Assembly: GCA_015207585.1 (NCBI GenBank)
Contig: JADEWQ010000015.1
Coordinates: forward strand, 1-64,000
Length of the DNA: 64,000 nt
Direction: 5' to 3'
Source: Pleurocapsales cyanobacterium LEGE 06147
GTDB lineage: Bacteria > Cyanobacteriota > Cyanobacteriia > Cyanobacteriales > Xenococcaceae
The notes under the pieces are model-generated. The model searched no databases. It was not told the DNA's origin and saw only the letters and a program-made list of their open reading frames with translations. Positions 47,825 to 55,898 of the stretch are shown one piece after another. Position numbers and translations under genes: made by a program. Position 1 is the first letter of the stretch. Each line of letters opens with the position of its first letter.

Positions 47825-48808
47825 TTATCTACCTAAAAATTCTCTGCTCAATCCCGAACAGGCGATCGCCTCTCGACATCGTTGAAGATTTAAATCTCCT
47901 GCAATAATCGTTCTATCTAGTTGGTGAGAGGTTGCGAGCATTGCTTTATCTGGCAACCAAGGTAAAACTATTAATTCTTTTGGTTGTGAAAACATCTCAA
48001 TTAATTGCTCCAACATTTGCTCCTTGAGAGCGGATTCAGGAAAAACTAATACCGTTTTCACTCGATCGATTAACCAATCATGATCCCAATCTGCTGCCGT
48101 AATGGCGATCGCCAAAGCCGCCGAGTTTACGCATTCGGCAAATTTTTTTGAAGCTGTATCGCCGCAAAATATTAAATGTCGTTTTTCCAGTAAATACCAA
48201 CCTGACGGAATTTCATCAGCATCACTAACAACCTCAGAAGAATTTGACAATAGTCCTGGTGCTGATTTTGCAGTTTCCACCACAGTTTTGGGAATTATCG
48301 TGATAATTTCCTGCTTGGAGGTAGATGCCTCGTTCAATTCTGGTTGTTCGACAGTTACAGAAGAATTTCGCTTTTCTTCTTTGATGACTCGACTAAGCTC
48401 TTTGTGAGTCAATTTTTCACCTTCTTTGGCTCTTTGCAGAAATTTATCTCGAACTTCCTGCGGCGTAGATGGCGCTGCTAAGAGGTAGAGAGCGGAAGTA
48501 GCAATCTCAATTTGGGCAAAATTTGCACTTTGATTAAACGCTTCATAAACGTTAATAAAATTATAGGCTGTGCGTCGACTCCAGCCAAATTCTGCTTTGA
48601 GCCAGACTTCAAATTGACCGTGTTTTAGTTGAGAGCGGACTTCAACCAGCTTTTGTCCAATTTCCCAAATATCTTGTGCCGAGCGCTTGAGACGTTCTCT
48701 AATTTCTGTGGTTCTTTGCGCGATTAAATTTCTTTGTTCGGAATCTAAGGCTTGATAATTAAAATTAGTAGTTGGCTTGAGTGGCTTTTCTAAATTGTCC
48801 ATATTCAA
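47825..48808 (-). CDS. DUF3102 protein with degenerate DNA-methylase-like C-terminus
   Basis: Residues about 25-95 form a DUF3102 domain (IWEIGQKLVEVRSQL, FEVWLKAEFGWSRRTAYNFI), common in cyanobacterial and phage or plasmid proteins. The C-terminal third resembles the ends of an N6-adenine/N4-cytosine methylase: ZLxxxHLIFCGD-like start (LLEKRHLIFCGDTAS), then TAADWDHDWL where a methylase has a DPPY/SPPW motif, and LPWLPDKAMLATSHQLDRTIIAGD where a methylase has DPFxGSGTT. Both catalytic motifs are therefore replaced, and the middle is short. I infer a DNA-binding or regulatory pseudoenzyme, or a decayed fusion. It is the first gene of the accessory region and is transcribed against the exporter. 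Confidence 0.65.
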   Translation of the reverse strand: MNMDNLEKPLKPTTNFNYQALDSEQRNLIAQRTTEIRERLKRSAQDIWEIGQKLVEVRSQLKHGQFEVWLKAEFGWSRRTAYNFINVYEAFNQSANFAQIEIATSALYLLAAPSTPQEVRDKFLQRAKEGEKLTHKELSRVIKEEKRNSSVTVEQPELNEASTSKQEIITIIPKTVVETAKSAPGLLSNSSEVVSDADEIPSGWYLLEKRHLIFCGDTASKKFAECVNSAALAIAITAADWDHDWLIDRVKTVLVFPESALKEQMLEQLIEMFSQPKELIVLPWLPDKAMLATSHQLDRTIIAGDLNLQRCREAIACSGLSREFLGR

Positions 48809-49188
48809 CCTGTTCGGAATATAACTCGGTATAAAAAATGATTAGAAGGTAGCTTTGACCGTCTACCACAATGAAAATTCCACTTCATTATATTCACGAG
48901 CAACCACATCGCACAAAGCAAATACTGGGAATTACCAACGTCCCTCATCGATCAAACAGGTATTTTTTGAAAATTTTATTGCCTAATATCTAAAAAAATT
49001 GTTGAGAAGAATTTTAATTAGTTAAAGGGGAAAATAAAATCAATTAATGTCTTATTTAGTTAATCACACTGTAGCGCTGTAGCGCCGAGGAATTCATTTT
49101 GTATAGGTTCTGAGAAACTACAAACCTTGGTACTCATCCTCTATAAGAAAAATACCCTTTTTATTTTATCAGTTAAAAGATTCTAGAG
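48809..49188. other. Intergenic region with a possible transposase start fragment
   Basis: This 380-bp AT-rich spacer contains a 40-codon plus-strand frame (48871-48993). Its beginning (YIHEQPHRTKQILGIT) resembles the N-terminal segment of some cyanobacterial transposases, and nothing further of such a gene follows. No RNA gene or clear promoter was seen. The rest is featureless apart from a GTAGCGCTGTAGCGC direct repeat near 49071-49084. Confidence 0.4.
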
Positions 49189-49910
49189 ATGTCAACCAAA
49201 TCTTTGTCAGTGAGCGCAGATAATTTTTGTTTAGAAATAGATTGCATCTTATATTTTGCGACCAATACATCTGAAGTTTTAATTCTTCAAGAGTTTGGTC
49301 TTCACTGCTCTGAACAAGTCGTGCGACGTGTAAACCAAGGAACGGTTTCGGTAGTATTTTTTTTTGAAAATATGTATATTGAGCTAGTTTGGATTAAAAA
49401 TAAAAAACCGCAGAACATTATAAAGCAGCTACAGGCATAGATATATTAGCACATACTTATTGGCAGCAGACTAAAGCTTCTCCTTTTGGGTTTGGTTTGC
49501 GAGTTAAGACAGATCAAATAAGTTTGATACATTCTTTTAAAGAATACGAATTTATATGCAGACAATCGGGCCCTTCTGCTAAATTTTCAACTGAAAATCT
49601 CGCGAATATAGAAGAACCAATCTGTTTTTTCGTTCCCGATCGACTAGCTTTAACAAATTGGCTCAATTGCTCGAGTGTAAGACATCAACAATTAATTTCG
49701 CATCCTTTGGGAGTCAAAAAATTAACAAATGTTAAAATTGCACTTAATATTGATAAAAAGTTAACTAATACTATTTCTTTGCTCGAACAAAATCATGTTT
49801 TATCGATTGAGAAAAATACTTCTTCATTATTAGAATTAACCTTTGACGATAATTGTAGAGAAAAACTTATTGATGCACGACCAATATTGCCAATTCGCTT
49901 AAAGTTTTAA
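49189..49910 (+). pseudogene. VOC (glyoxalase-like) family protein, frameshifted
   Basis: The first frame (49189-49440) encodes the start of a VOC-fold protein (NQGTVSVVFFFENMYIELVWI is characteristic of the glyoxalase-like group). It ends at a TAG. Reading one base over from about 49420 continues sensibly (TGIDILAHTYWQQTKASPFGFGL...) into the second frame (49497-49910), which covers the rest of the domain. A single-base indel has therefore split one gene of about 240 codons. The substrate of this VOC subgroup is not known to me. The base composition is more AT-rich than the neighbouring operon. Confidence 0.7.
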
Positions 49911-49918
49911 CAATTTTA

Positions 49919-50011
49919 TTATCTAGCTTTTGTCAAAAAGATAGCTCCTTTGAGAGCTAATTGCATATTATTGACGACCTCATCTGGTAATTTAGACAGG
50001 TTAGCCAACAT
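49919..50011 (-). pseudogene. Short gene fragment (30 codons), possibly plasmid partition related
   Basis: A minus-strand frame (MLANLSKLPDEVVNNMQLAL...) looks like the amphipathic C-terminal end of a larger protein. It lies directly against the integrase remnant. I cannot identify the parent family; the idea of a plasmid-type protein rests on its neighbours only. Confidence 0.25.
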
Positions 50012-50041
50012 TCTTTTCCGGACTTTTTTCCTTCTCTGTAG

Positions 50042-50861
50042 GATTCTCTGAGAAGAACAGCAGGGAAAGACCTCAATGACTTTTTTCGGGTAACTACGGG
50101 CAATGTGGCAACTAAAGATGCAGTATTAGAATTTCTCCATTTGGAACGTTCGGTGGCGGTGGTACTCAACTATAAAGCTAAACTGTTTGATAAGGGATTA
50201 TCAGAAGCTACAGTTAATCGTCGTCTGGCTGCGATTAAAAATCTCTATGGTATGGGTCGCAAGTTGGGAATCTGTCAGTTTACCCTAGAAGATATTAAAG
50301 GGGAGAAGGTTCAGCAATACAGGGATACCAGCGGGATTACGCCAGAAGAATATCGCAAGGTGTTGGATATTTGCGATCGCTCTTTAATTTACGGGATTAG
50401 GGACTATGCCCTGTTGAAGTTGCTGTGGGACAATGCCCTTAGACCCAATGAGGTAAGTCAATTAAACTATGGGGATTTTGAACCTCTAGCTAGGGAATTG
50501 AAGATGCTGGGTAAGGGTAGGCAGACGGAGATTATCGGCTTGAGTAGTTCTACTACGAAAGCTTTGCTGGATTGGATTGAAGCTTACGCAGATAAGAAGC
50601 AGAAAGAACCGTTGTTTGTTGCCCTCGATTTTAAGCATAAAGGACATCAGATAACTGGGGATGGTATCCACAAAATGGTGCGTTGTTATTGCAAACAGCG
50701 GGGATAACGAAGCGGATGAGTCCCCATCGTTTTAGGCACAGTTCGATTATGGCTGCTTTGGATGCTACTGGGGGAAATGTGAGAAAGGTGCAGAAGTTAT
50801 CCCGTCACCGTCAGATAGATACTTTGATGATTTATGATCGTCCCCACCACCGAGAAGATTA
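50042..50861 (+). pseudogene. Tyrosine recombinase/integrase, frameshifted
   Basis: The main frame encodes a cyanobacterial-type tyrosine integrase. The SAM-like DNA-binding part contains LEFLHLERS and KGLSEATVNRRLAAIK. The catalytic core begins with the first Arg in LLWDNALRPNEVSQLNYGDF and ends at QRG followed by TAA at 50705. In another frame the missing C-terminus continues immediately (TKRMSPHRFRHSSI with the HxxR motif, SRHRQID, then the nucleophile in TLMIYD). A one-base change in the GGGG run at about 50700 explains the break. The start is also eroded: sequence upstream of the GTG at 50105 still matches the family but has no good start. Homology stops after TLMIYD, at about 50837. Inactive as it stands. 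Confidence 0.8.
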
Positions 50862-51013
50862 GCTGCTATTCTCAAGGGGTCTGTGGAAAGATAATTAGTC
50901 CAGCGTTTTTTGGATGTATGTTCTATTCGCTCTTGAGCTACTTCTAACCGCTTATCGATGAGGGCAATTTGTTCATCAAGTGTTACTAGTTTGGAGGAAT
51001 TAGCGATCGCCAT
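50838..51013 (-). pseudogene. Small helical protein fragment abutting the integrase remnant
   Basis: From an ATG at 51013 a minus-strand frame encodes a heptad-like, probably coiled-coil peptide (SKLVTLDEQIALIDKRLEVA...). It runs into the reversed integrase end, where its own sequence appears to be cut (about 50838). I do not recognise the family. It may be the start of a truncated gene joined to the integrase by recombination. Confidence 0.35.
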
Positions 51014-51136
51014 AGAGAAAATATAATGCCCAGACCGAGAAATCTCAGAACGTACCAAGCTCAGAAGCCTTGTTTAAAGATGAGGACGAGCCAACCATAC
51101 AGAGCGCATCGCCTCAAACCTTACTAATCGAGCAAA

Positions 51137-51399
51137 TTGTTACTTCATCTAGTCATCAAAGAACTAACTGACACAGAAGCTCTACAACTGGCTCTGATTG
51201 AAACCTCCAAAGAGAAGATTTAAATCCTGTGGAGGAAACTGAAGGGATTTTACAGTTACTAGCTCTCCAGCTTGACTCAACTCCTGAAGAAGCTCGGCAG
51301 TGACTTTATCAAATGAAAAATGCGATTGAGAAAAGTAAAAAGGAAGAATTTGACTCTAGGGATAACGTTATCCCTAGAGTCAAATCAAAGAAAGAGTAA
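51137..51399 (+). pseudogene. ParB-like partition protein remnant
   Basis: The translation in pieces reproduces the conserved ParB centre. [17 protein letters not shown] is in one frame. After a missing A in the expected GAAAACCTC, the sequence [23 protein letters not shown] is in the next, and then an in-frame TGA. The tail is MKNAIEKSKKEEFDS. ParB proteins bind parS centromere sites on chromosomes or plasmids. Only this stretch remains, with at least one frameshift and one stop, so it is non-functional and suggests plasmid-derived DNA. Confidence 0.7.
51348..51385. repeat. Perfect 38-bp palindrome without spacer
   Basis: ATTTGACTCTAGGGATAAC (51348-51366) is followed immediately by its exact reverse complement (51367-51385). 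It lies in the 3' part of the parB remnant. A zero-loop palindrome of this length is unusual in coding DNA. It is not followed by a T-run, so it is a poor intrinsic terminator. Possible roles are a partition or recombination site, or a repeat insertion. Confidence 0.9.
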
Positions 51400-51478
51400 G
51401 TGCTGTCAAGCCAACTAAGGAGAAAGAAAGAACTAAAAAGTCGCGTGGACACCACTTATAAACATTCAATAAGCAAAA

Positions 51479-51500
51479 ACCTCGGCAAACTTACCGAGGT
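51479..51500 (-). terminator. Intrinsic terminator of the RRM protein gene
   Basis: ACCTCGG (51479-51485) and CCGAGGT (51494-51500) form a 7-bp stem with an 8-nt loop. On the minus strand the hairpin is followed by a short T-run (TTTTTGC). It lies 34 bp after the stop codon of the RNA-binding protein gene. Confidence 0.8.
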
Positions 51501-51533
51501 AATGCGTTAATTTTTTTGATTTAACCTTAAAGC

Positions 51534-51821
51534 TTAGAAGCGGTTGTTTCGACGACCACCACCAAATGAGCTTCTGTCTTCACGAGGTTTAGCTTTGTTA
51601 ACCTTTAGCTCGCGCTCCATCCATTCTGCTCCGTCTAAAGCTGTAATAGCTTTATCTTCGTCTGCTTCGGATTCCATTTCTACAAAAGCAAATCCTCTCA
51701 CGCGACCTGTATCGCGGTCGGTAGGAATATGAACCCGTTTAACAGTTCCATACTCGGTAAAGACTTCATTTAAGTCTTGTTGATTAACTTCGTAAGATAA
51801 ATTGCCTACATAAATTGACAT
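51534..51821 (-). CDS. Small RRM RNA-binding protein (Rbp family)
   Basis: The 95-residue protein is a single RNA recognition motif with a short glycine/arginine tail. RNP2 is IYVGNLSYE at residues 3-11 and RNP1 is RGFAFVEM near residue 43; the tail is SSFGGGRRNNRF. This is the classical cyanobacterial Rbp type, several of which are cold-induced and bind single-stranded RNA. The gene is intact, with its own long upstream region and a terminator, and looks like a normal chromosomal gene within otherwise decayed accessory DNA. The symbol (rbpA to rbpG) cannot be assigned safely. Confidence 0.93.
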   Translation of the reverse strand: MSIYVGNLSYEVNQQDLNEVFTEYGTVKRVHIPTDRDTGRVRGFAFVEMESEADEDKAITALDGAEWMERELKVNKAKPREDRSSFGGGRRNNRF

Positions 51822-52135
51822 AGCTTGATTGTCTTCTCAATGAGTGTTGTGTTTAGAGAGACAAGATTATTGAACAAGAAATAGCTCAATACTTTACGGA
51901 AAAAACCTTCGATACTGAATAAAAACTTAATCATTAATCTTTTTTCTCAATCTTAATCCTAACATTTTTAGGGAGAATCGATCTATCAATAACGAATCTC
52001 ATCCAATTTAATAAATTATGAATTATAATAAATTATATTTTATATTTAAAATAATGTTTGTTTATCAAAGCTGAAAGTGTAAAAAATTGGAAATACATCT
52101 TTAAAAAATTCGTCCTTGCAGAAGGAGACACAATC
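51822..52135. promoter_or_regulatory. AT-rich divergent spacer upstream of RRM gene and Nif11-like gene
   Basis: This 314-bp, strongly AT-rich segment lies between the divergent RRM and Nif11-like genes and must contain both promoters. The region near 52017-52050 is almost only A and T (aattataataaattatattt). The RRM transcript probably has a long 5' leader, as known for cold-regulated rbp genes, but I cannot define the start site. A GAAGGAGA ribosome binding site for the Nif11-like gene lies at its right end. Confidence 0.45.
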
Positions 52136-52369
52136 ATGACAGAAAAAAATGCAGCTCGAATCTATAAACAGGTAGAGCAAGCCCAGGCTCAACAGCAAAG
52201 ACAGAAAGCACTTAGCAATCCAGAAGCTTTCATTATTCTGGCTGCAGCTAGAGGATATACCTTCACCGTCAAAGATTTAGAAGCTCAACTCAGTCAATTA
52301 TCTGATGAAGAAGTGGCAGGTATTTTCAATCCAGGTATTGGACCAAGGCGACATCTGTTCCCGAGATAA
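52136..52369 (+). CDS. Nif11-like leader peptide family protein (77 aa)
   Basis: I start this gene at the ATG at 52136, preceded by GAAGGAGACACAATC, rather than at an upstream alternative start. The product carries a Nif11/NHLP-type leader region (NPEAFIILAAARGYTFTVKDL, then LEAQLSQLSDEEVAG) followed by a short tail (IFNPGIGPRRHLFPR). Members of this family serve as leaders of ribosomally made, modified peptides, or are orphan paralogues of such leaders. There is no Cys, Ser or Thr in the tail after the LSDEEVAG motif, and no modification enzyme or peptidase/ABC exporter nearby, so it is probably not a lanthipeptide-type precursor. The gene appears intact. Confidence 0.75.
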   Translation: MTEKNAARIYKQVEQAQAQQQRQKALSNPEAFIILAAARGYTFTVKDLEAQLSQLSDEEVAGIFNPGIGPRRHLFPR

Positions 52370-52548
52370 AAGAATTGGAGAGATCGCTGTTTTGGGAGTA
52401 AACTGATGGGGCAATCAGGCTGGAAATCGCTCTCTACCTTTTAGGGACATTGCTCTGCTCGAAAGATAAAACGGGCGGACGCAAATATCACTATAAAATC
52501 GGGTTTAACTGCCGATAACGCACACCAATAGGGAATAAGTACGCTCTA

Positions 52549-52860
52549 CCCCTCACTGGCACTTTCTCCGCCTCCAACTTCTCTACCCTAGATGTAGCGG
52601 CTTGCAAAGTGCAATTCGTTGGAGCTAGGAAACCTTAGAAACCAAGAAGGTATGAGCTTCCAGGCGATGGTAGGTCAAAAACCACAAGTGGATGGTAGGC
52701 AAATGGAACCGCTTATCGGAACGAATAAAAACGTAGCACCAGATTTGAGGCAAAAGTCGAAACCTTAACTCTGTGAGCGGGAAGTCTCACGCTTATCCGT
52801 TAGGAAAGCGTTGAGAGAGGTTCGCTCGTTCCTCGCGTCGAAAGCGAACTTGTAACTAGG
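52549..52860 (+). ncRNA. Probable group II intron ribozyme fragment (RT missing)
   Basis: The text has segments that I recall from cyanobacterial group II introns upstream of the RT reading frame: ggagctaggaaaccttagaa near 52621, caagtggatggtaggcaaat near 52689, ggaaccgcttatcggaacga near 52709, and a stem gtgagcgggaagtctcac near 52777. No reverse transcriptase frame follows; instead a TnpB remnant begins at 52902. The left limit is uncertain, since a GTGCG-type 5' end was not found. A separate small palindrome (ttcgctcgttcctcgcgtcg, then aaagcgaa) follows near 52821. Confidence 0.45.
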
Positions 52861-52901
52861 CTGGACATTCCCGCCCAAATTTGTTATCATGAAAATAATA
52901 T

Positions 52902-53640
52902 TTGATAAGGTCAAAATCAAGGCTAAAAACAGTCAAGGTTAGATTATATCCAAGAAAAGAACAAAAACAAGCGCTAGAGAACGCGTTTGGGAGCCTTCGT
53001 TGGTTATGGAACTATTACCTTGATTTGTCTAATCAATAGAAGGTAATGCTATTGGGATTGATTTAGGATTGACTCATTTTGCTATTACTAGTGAAGGTAG
53101 TAAGTTTGATAATCCTAAATGGTTAACTAAACATGAACGCAACCTGAAAATCAAACAACAGCAACTCTCTAGAAAGCAAAAGGGAAGTAATAATCGTAAT
53201 AAGTCTAGAAAGAAAGTAGCTAAAGTTCATAATAAAATCACTCGCTGTCGGGAAGATTTTCAACACAAGCTATCACGTAGGATAGTAAACGAGAACCAAG
53301 TTATTTGTGTTGAGAGTCTAGTAGTACGCAACATGGTCAGAAATTGTAGTTTAGCCAAGGCAATTAGCCAAGTAGGTTGGGGACAATTTTGTACCATGTT
53401 GAAATATAAAGCTGAGAACGAGGGAAAGATTTATCTGGAAGTTGACCGCTTCTTTGCTTCTAGTAAGACTTGTAATAACTGTCTATATCAAGTAAGCGAC
53501 CTGACCCTTGATGTAAGACGTTGGGATTGTCCTAGCTGTGGAACTCATCACGATAGAGATATCAATGCAGCTAGGAACATAAGATCGGAAGAGGACCCAA
53601 AGCCATCACTGCACACAAACTGGCTCGTTTGTTTTACTAG
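52902..53640 (+). pseudogene. IS605-type TnpB, internally deleted
   Basis: The first piece (52902-53038) encodes the typical TnpB start (VRLYPRKEQKQALENAFGSLRWLWNYYLDL) and stops. The second (from about 53039, another frame) resumes at the RuvC core: AIGIDLGLTHF with the first Asp, ICVESLVV with the Glu, CNNCLYQVSDLTLDVRRWDCPSCG (zinc ribbon) and HDRDINAARNI with the last Asp. About 130 residues between the pieces are missing. The C-terminus after NIR is replaced by unrelated residues. TnpB is an RNA-guided nuclease associated with IS200/IS605 transposons, but this copy cannot encode the full protein. No TnpA was found. Confidence 0.82.
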
Positions 53641-53645
53641 ATGTG

Positions 53646-54000
53646 GATAACTGCTGGGCAATATTGTGATCCTGGTATGGTCTACTATGAGCAAAAATAC
53701 CAGGAACTGATTCTCAAAAACCTCCGGCAAAAAGCTCAGGCTCTTGGTTTGGAACTTATTCCTATTTCTCATCCCACCGAATGTGTTTCTCGAGAGTTTA
53801 AGCAAACTTTTTTGCCTTTTAATTTAAAAAGCGCTCGCCAAGGGCGCAGCTTTGCTGACCGCGACTGCAAGGAGCGAACCCCTCGCGAAGAAGTAGAGAA
53901 ACACACAAAAAGATTAGATATCTTGCATAAGTCAAATTTTGGTGTTGATAGGGGAAAGGGGAAAAGGAATAATTTTTTACCTTTGCCCTTTCACCTTTAA
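53646..54000 (+). mobile_element. Transposase C-terminal fragment plus dispersed repeat
   Basis: The first about 45 codons (YYEQKYQELILKNLRQKAQALGLELI) look like the C-terminal end of a cyanobacterial DDE transposase, joined directly to the TnpB remnant. The following part (agcgctcgccaagggcgcag...) is dispersed-repeat DNA with interrupted palindromes and is probably not coding. No terminal inverted repeats were recognised. Confidence 0.55.
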
Positions 54001-54135
54001 CATGCATCCCTACTTCTGCAAGAAGTCTATTTTTGAGCGACAACCTGCATAAAACTAAACCACTCCACGTACTGATTAGTAACAACAACACAACAGTTGA
54101 GTTCACTAATTCAATTCACTTAGAGGTCTAGAACA

Positions 54136-54483
54136 ATGAAAAAATCTCTTGGAATCCTCGCTACCGTCGCTTTAACTTTCTCTCCGGTTGCTGTTTTCGC
54201 TCAAGAAGTACAAACCAACATCCAAGGTGCGTCTAACTCTGGTGCTGCTATCGGTACTGATAACTTTGTCAATCAAAATATCGACCAAACCAACCTCCAA
54301 AACCAATTTCAACTAGACGGTTACTACAACAGCGTCGATCCTCAAAAGCAAATTTCCGTACAAGATGCGTCTAACTCCGGTGCTGCTGTCGGTACAGGAA
54401 ACTTTGTCAATCAAGATCTAGACCAATTAAACCAACAATTCCAAACCGATGTAGATGGCTACGGCTATCACCTGCCCTACTAA
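54136..54483 (+). CDS. Small secreted protein with two tandem Asn/Gln-rich repeats
   Basis: The 115-residue product has a clear signal peptide (MKKSLGILATVALTFSPVAVFA, probable cleavage before QEV). The mature part consists of two related repeats: IQGASNSGAAIGTDNFVNQ at 29-47 and VQDASNSGAAVGTGNFVNQ at 75-93, each followed by a DQ-x-N-Q run and an FQ...DGY segment. No Cys, TM segment or anchor is present. The spacing of Asn, Gly and Gln is loosely reminiscent of curlin-type amyloid repeats, but the match is not strict. Exported or cell-surface location is likely; function is unknown. Confidence 0.75.
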   Translation: MKKSLGILATVALTFSPVAVFAQEVQTNIQGASNSGAAIGTDNFVNQNIDQTNLQNQFQLDGYYNSVDPQKQISVQDASNSGAAVGTGNFVNQDLDQLNQQFQTDVDGYGYHLPY

Positions 54484-54790
54484 AGAACGTTTCGCGCTTC
54501 AAAGATTGTGGTCATCGAGAAAGCGAGAGTTGGGATAATGCCCTGCTTCTCGCTTATCGCCACAAAGTTTATTGGGAATATAAGGTCAACTTGCTTCGCT
54601 CAAGTTCAAAGTTCAAAAATTAATTCCACTTTGAACTTTGAATTTTGAATTGCTTTAATAACAGCAGTTTTTGGGTGATTTGTCCCCCTTTATCCCCCAA
54701 TTCTGGAGGGGTCTGGGGCAACCCTACCGTTCGACGACAGAGACGCGCCCCTACTTTTGTCACTCTCTCCAGTTTTTGTCCTCTACTTAG
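54484..54790. other. Intergenic region with stem-loop and dispersed repeats
   Basis: This 307-bp spacer separates the secreted-protein gene from the convergent AEC permease gene. A stem AAGCGAGA (54521-54528) / TCTCGCTT (54548-54555) could end the upstream transcript, but it lacks a T-run. Near 54600-54650 lies a TTCAAAGTTCAAAA / TTTGAACTTTGAATTTTGAA inverted dispersed repeat. Nothing coding is seen. Confidence 0.5.
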
Positions 54791-55690
54791 CTAAGCAATA
54801 GCAACAGACAATAACCAAATAGTAAAAGGAAGACTAACAAAACTAATCAACGTCGAAGTCAGGATGGTTCGTGCCACGAAAGCAGCATCTCCGCCAAATT
54901 CGGTTACTAGTACTAATGAATTAACCGCTACAGGCATGGCACTCTGCAAGACTAACACCTGTAAATCTAAGCTTTCGAGATGTAAAGTGCGACCCACGAC
55001 AAACGTAATTAGAGGTGCTACTAGCAACCTTATTCCTGACGCTAAGATTTCTTTAATTCCTACTCCAAAACGAGTGCTAGCTAGTTGTATGCCCAAAAGA
55101 ATTAAGGCTACTGGAATAGCTGCTTCTCCCAAACTTTGAATTCCGGCATCCAATTTAAAAGGCAGTCTAATCGATAGGATACGTAAACTCAATCCTACTA
55201 AAATCGACCACAACAGGGGTAGTTTAAGAGTCAGACGAATCCCATAGGTAAATCCTTTTCCTTTCAATAAAGCAGGACCCAAACAAAACATAAAAGCAGC
55301 AGAGACAATCATGTAGACAATCGCTCTTTCTAATCCAGGTGGACCAAAGGCAAAGGCTGTTACTGGTAAACCCATATTCCCGTTGTTGGAAAAGATAGAA
55401 GTGGCAAGTAAACCTTTTTGTAACTCGGGCGATTGCACGAATAGTTTACCGATACCCCAAGCTACTAAATACAGAAAAACAGAACTCAAAGCAAAACCTA
55501 CTAATAAACCCGTAGTGCTTTGCACGGAAAGAGTCGTGCGATACAAGCTATCCACCACTAGTGCAGAAGAGAGAATATAAAAGGTTAGTTGGGAGAGGGT
55601 TTGATGCTGTAACGACAAAGTACGCCCAGCAATAAAACCAATCAGAATAATTAAGCCAACGGGAGCGATAGCAGGGATAATAACGTTCAT
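54791..55690 (-). CDS. AEC family permease (auxin efflux carrier-like)
   Basis: The 299-residue inner-membrane protein has about ten hydrophobic helices arranged as two five-helix bundles. It carries the AEC-family landmarks NGNMGLPVTAFAFG in the first half (residues about 103-116) and PVALILLGIQL in the second, followed by the conserved SAMPVAVNSLVL stretch. Bacterial AEC proteins transport organic anions such as malate or malonate; the substrate here is not deducible. It is a single gene, transcribed towards the small secreted-protein gene, with no linked regulator. Confidence 0.9.
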   Translation of the reverse strand: MNVIIPAIAPVGLIILIGFIAGRTLSLQHQTLSQLTFYILSSALVVDSLYRTTLSVQSTTGLLVGFALSSVFLYLVAWGIGKLFVQSPELQKGLLATSIFSNNGNMGLPVTAFAFGPPGLERAIVYMIVSAAFMFCLGPALLKGKGFTYGIRLTLKLPLLWSILVGLSLRILSIRLPFKLDAGIQSLGEAAIPVALILLGIQLASTRFGVGIKEILASGIRLLVAPLITFVVGRTLHLESLDLQVLVLQSAMPVAVNSLVLVTEFGGDAAFVARTILTSTLISFVSLPFTIWLLSVAIA

Positions 55691-55791
55691 TAATAATTAA
55701 TAATTGATAACTAAATATCTGGTAACTGATAAAAGCGATCACTCCTACAAATTCTTCAAAATCCTACTACACATCAAATCTAGGATTTAAA

Positions 55792-55819
55792 GTAGGGACG
55801 TAGCATGCTACGTCCCTAC
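55792..55819. repeat. Perfect 28-bp palindrome (GTAGGGACGTAGCA half-site)
   Basis: GTAGGGACGTAGCA is followed at once by its reverse complement. This dispersed palindrome is common in cyanobacterial spacers and shares its outer GTAGGG with the element at 8250-8279. A CCGCGTCCCCGCGTCTCC run follows at about 55844. The element lies between the RND pump gene and the AEC permease gene. Confidence 0.9.
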
Positions 55820-55898
55820 AAAGTTCACTCATTACTTCTTCTCCGCGTCCCCGCGTCTCCATCCCTGCGTTCCGTAATACAATCATTCAGCCACGCTC

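Noticed and set aside
51355-51366. Homing-endonuclease (I-SceI-like) site TAGGGATAA
   Set aside because: Only nine bases match, and the site is just part of the 38-bp palindrome.
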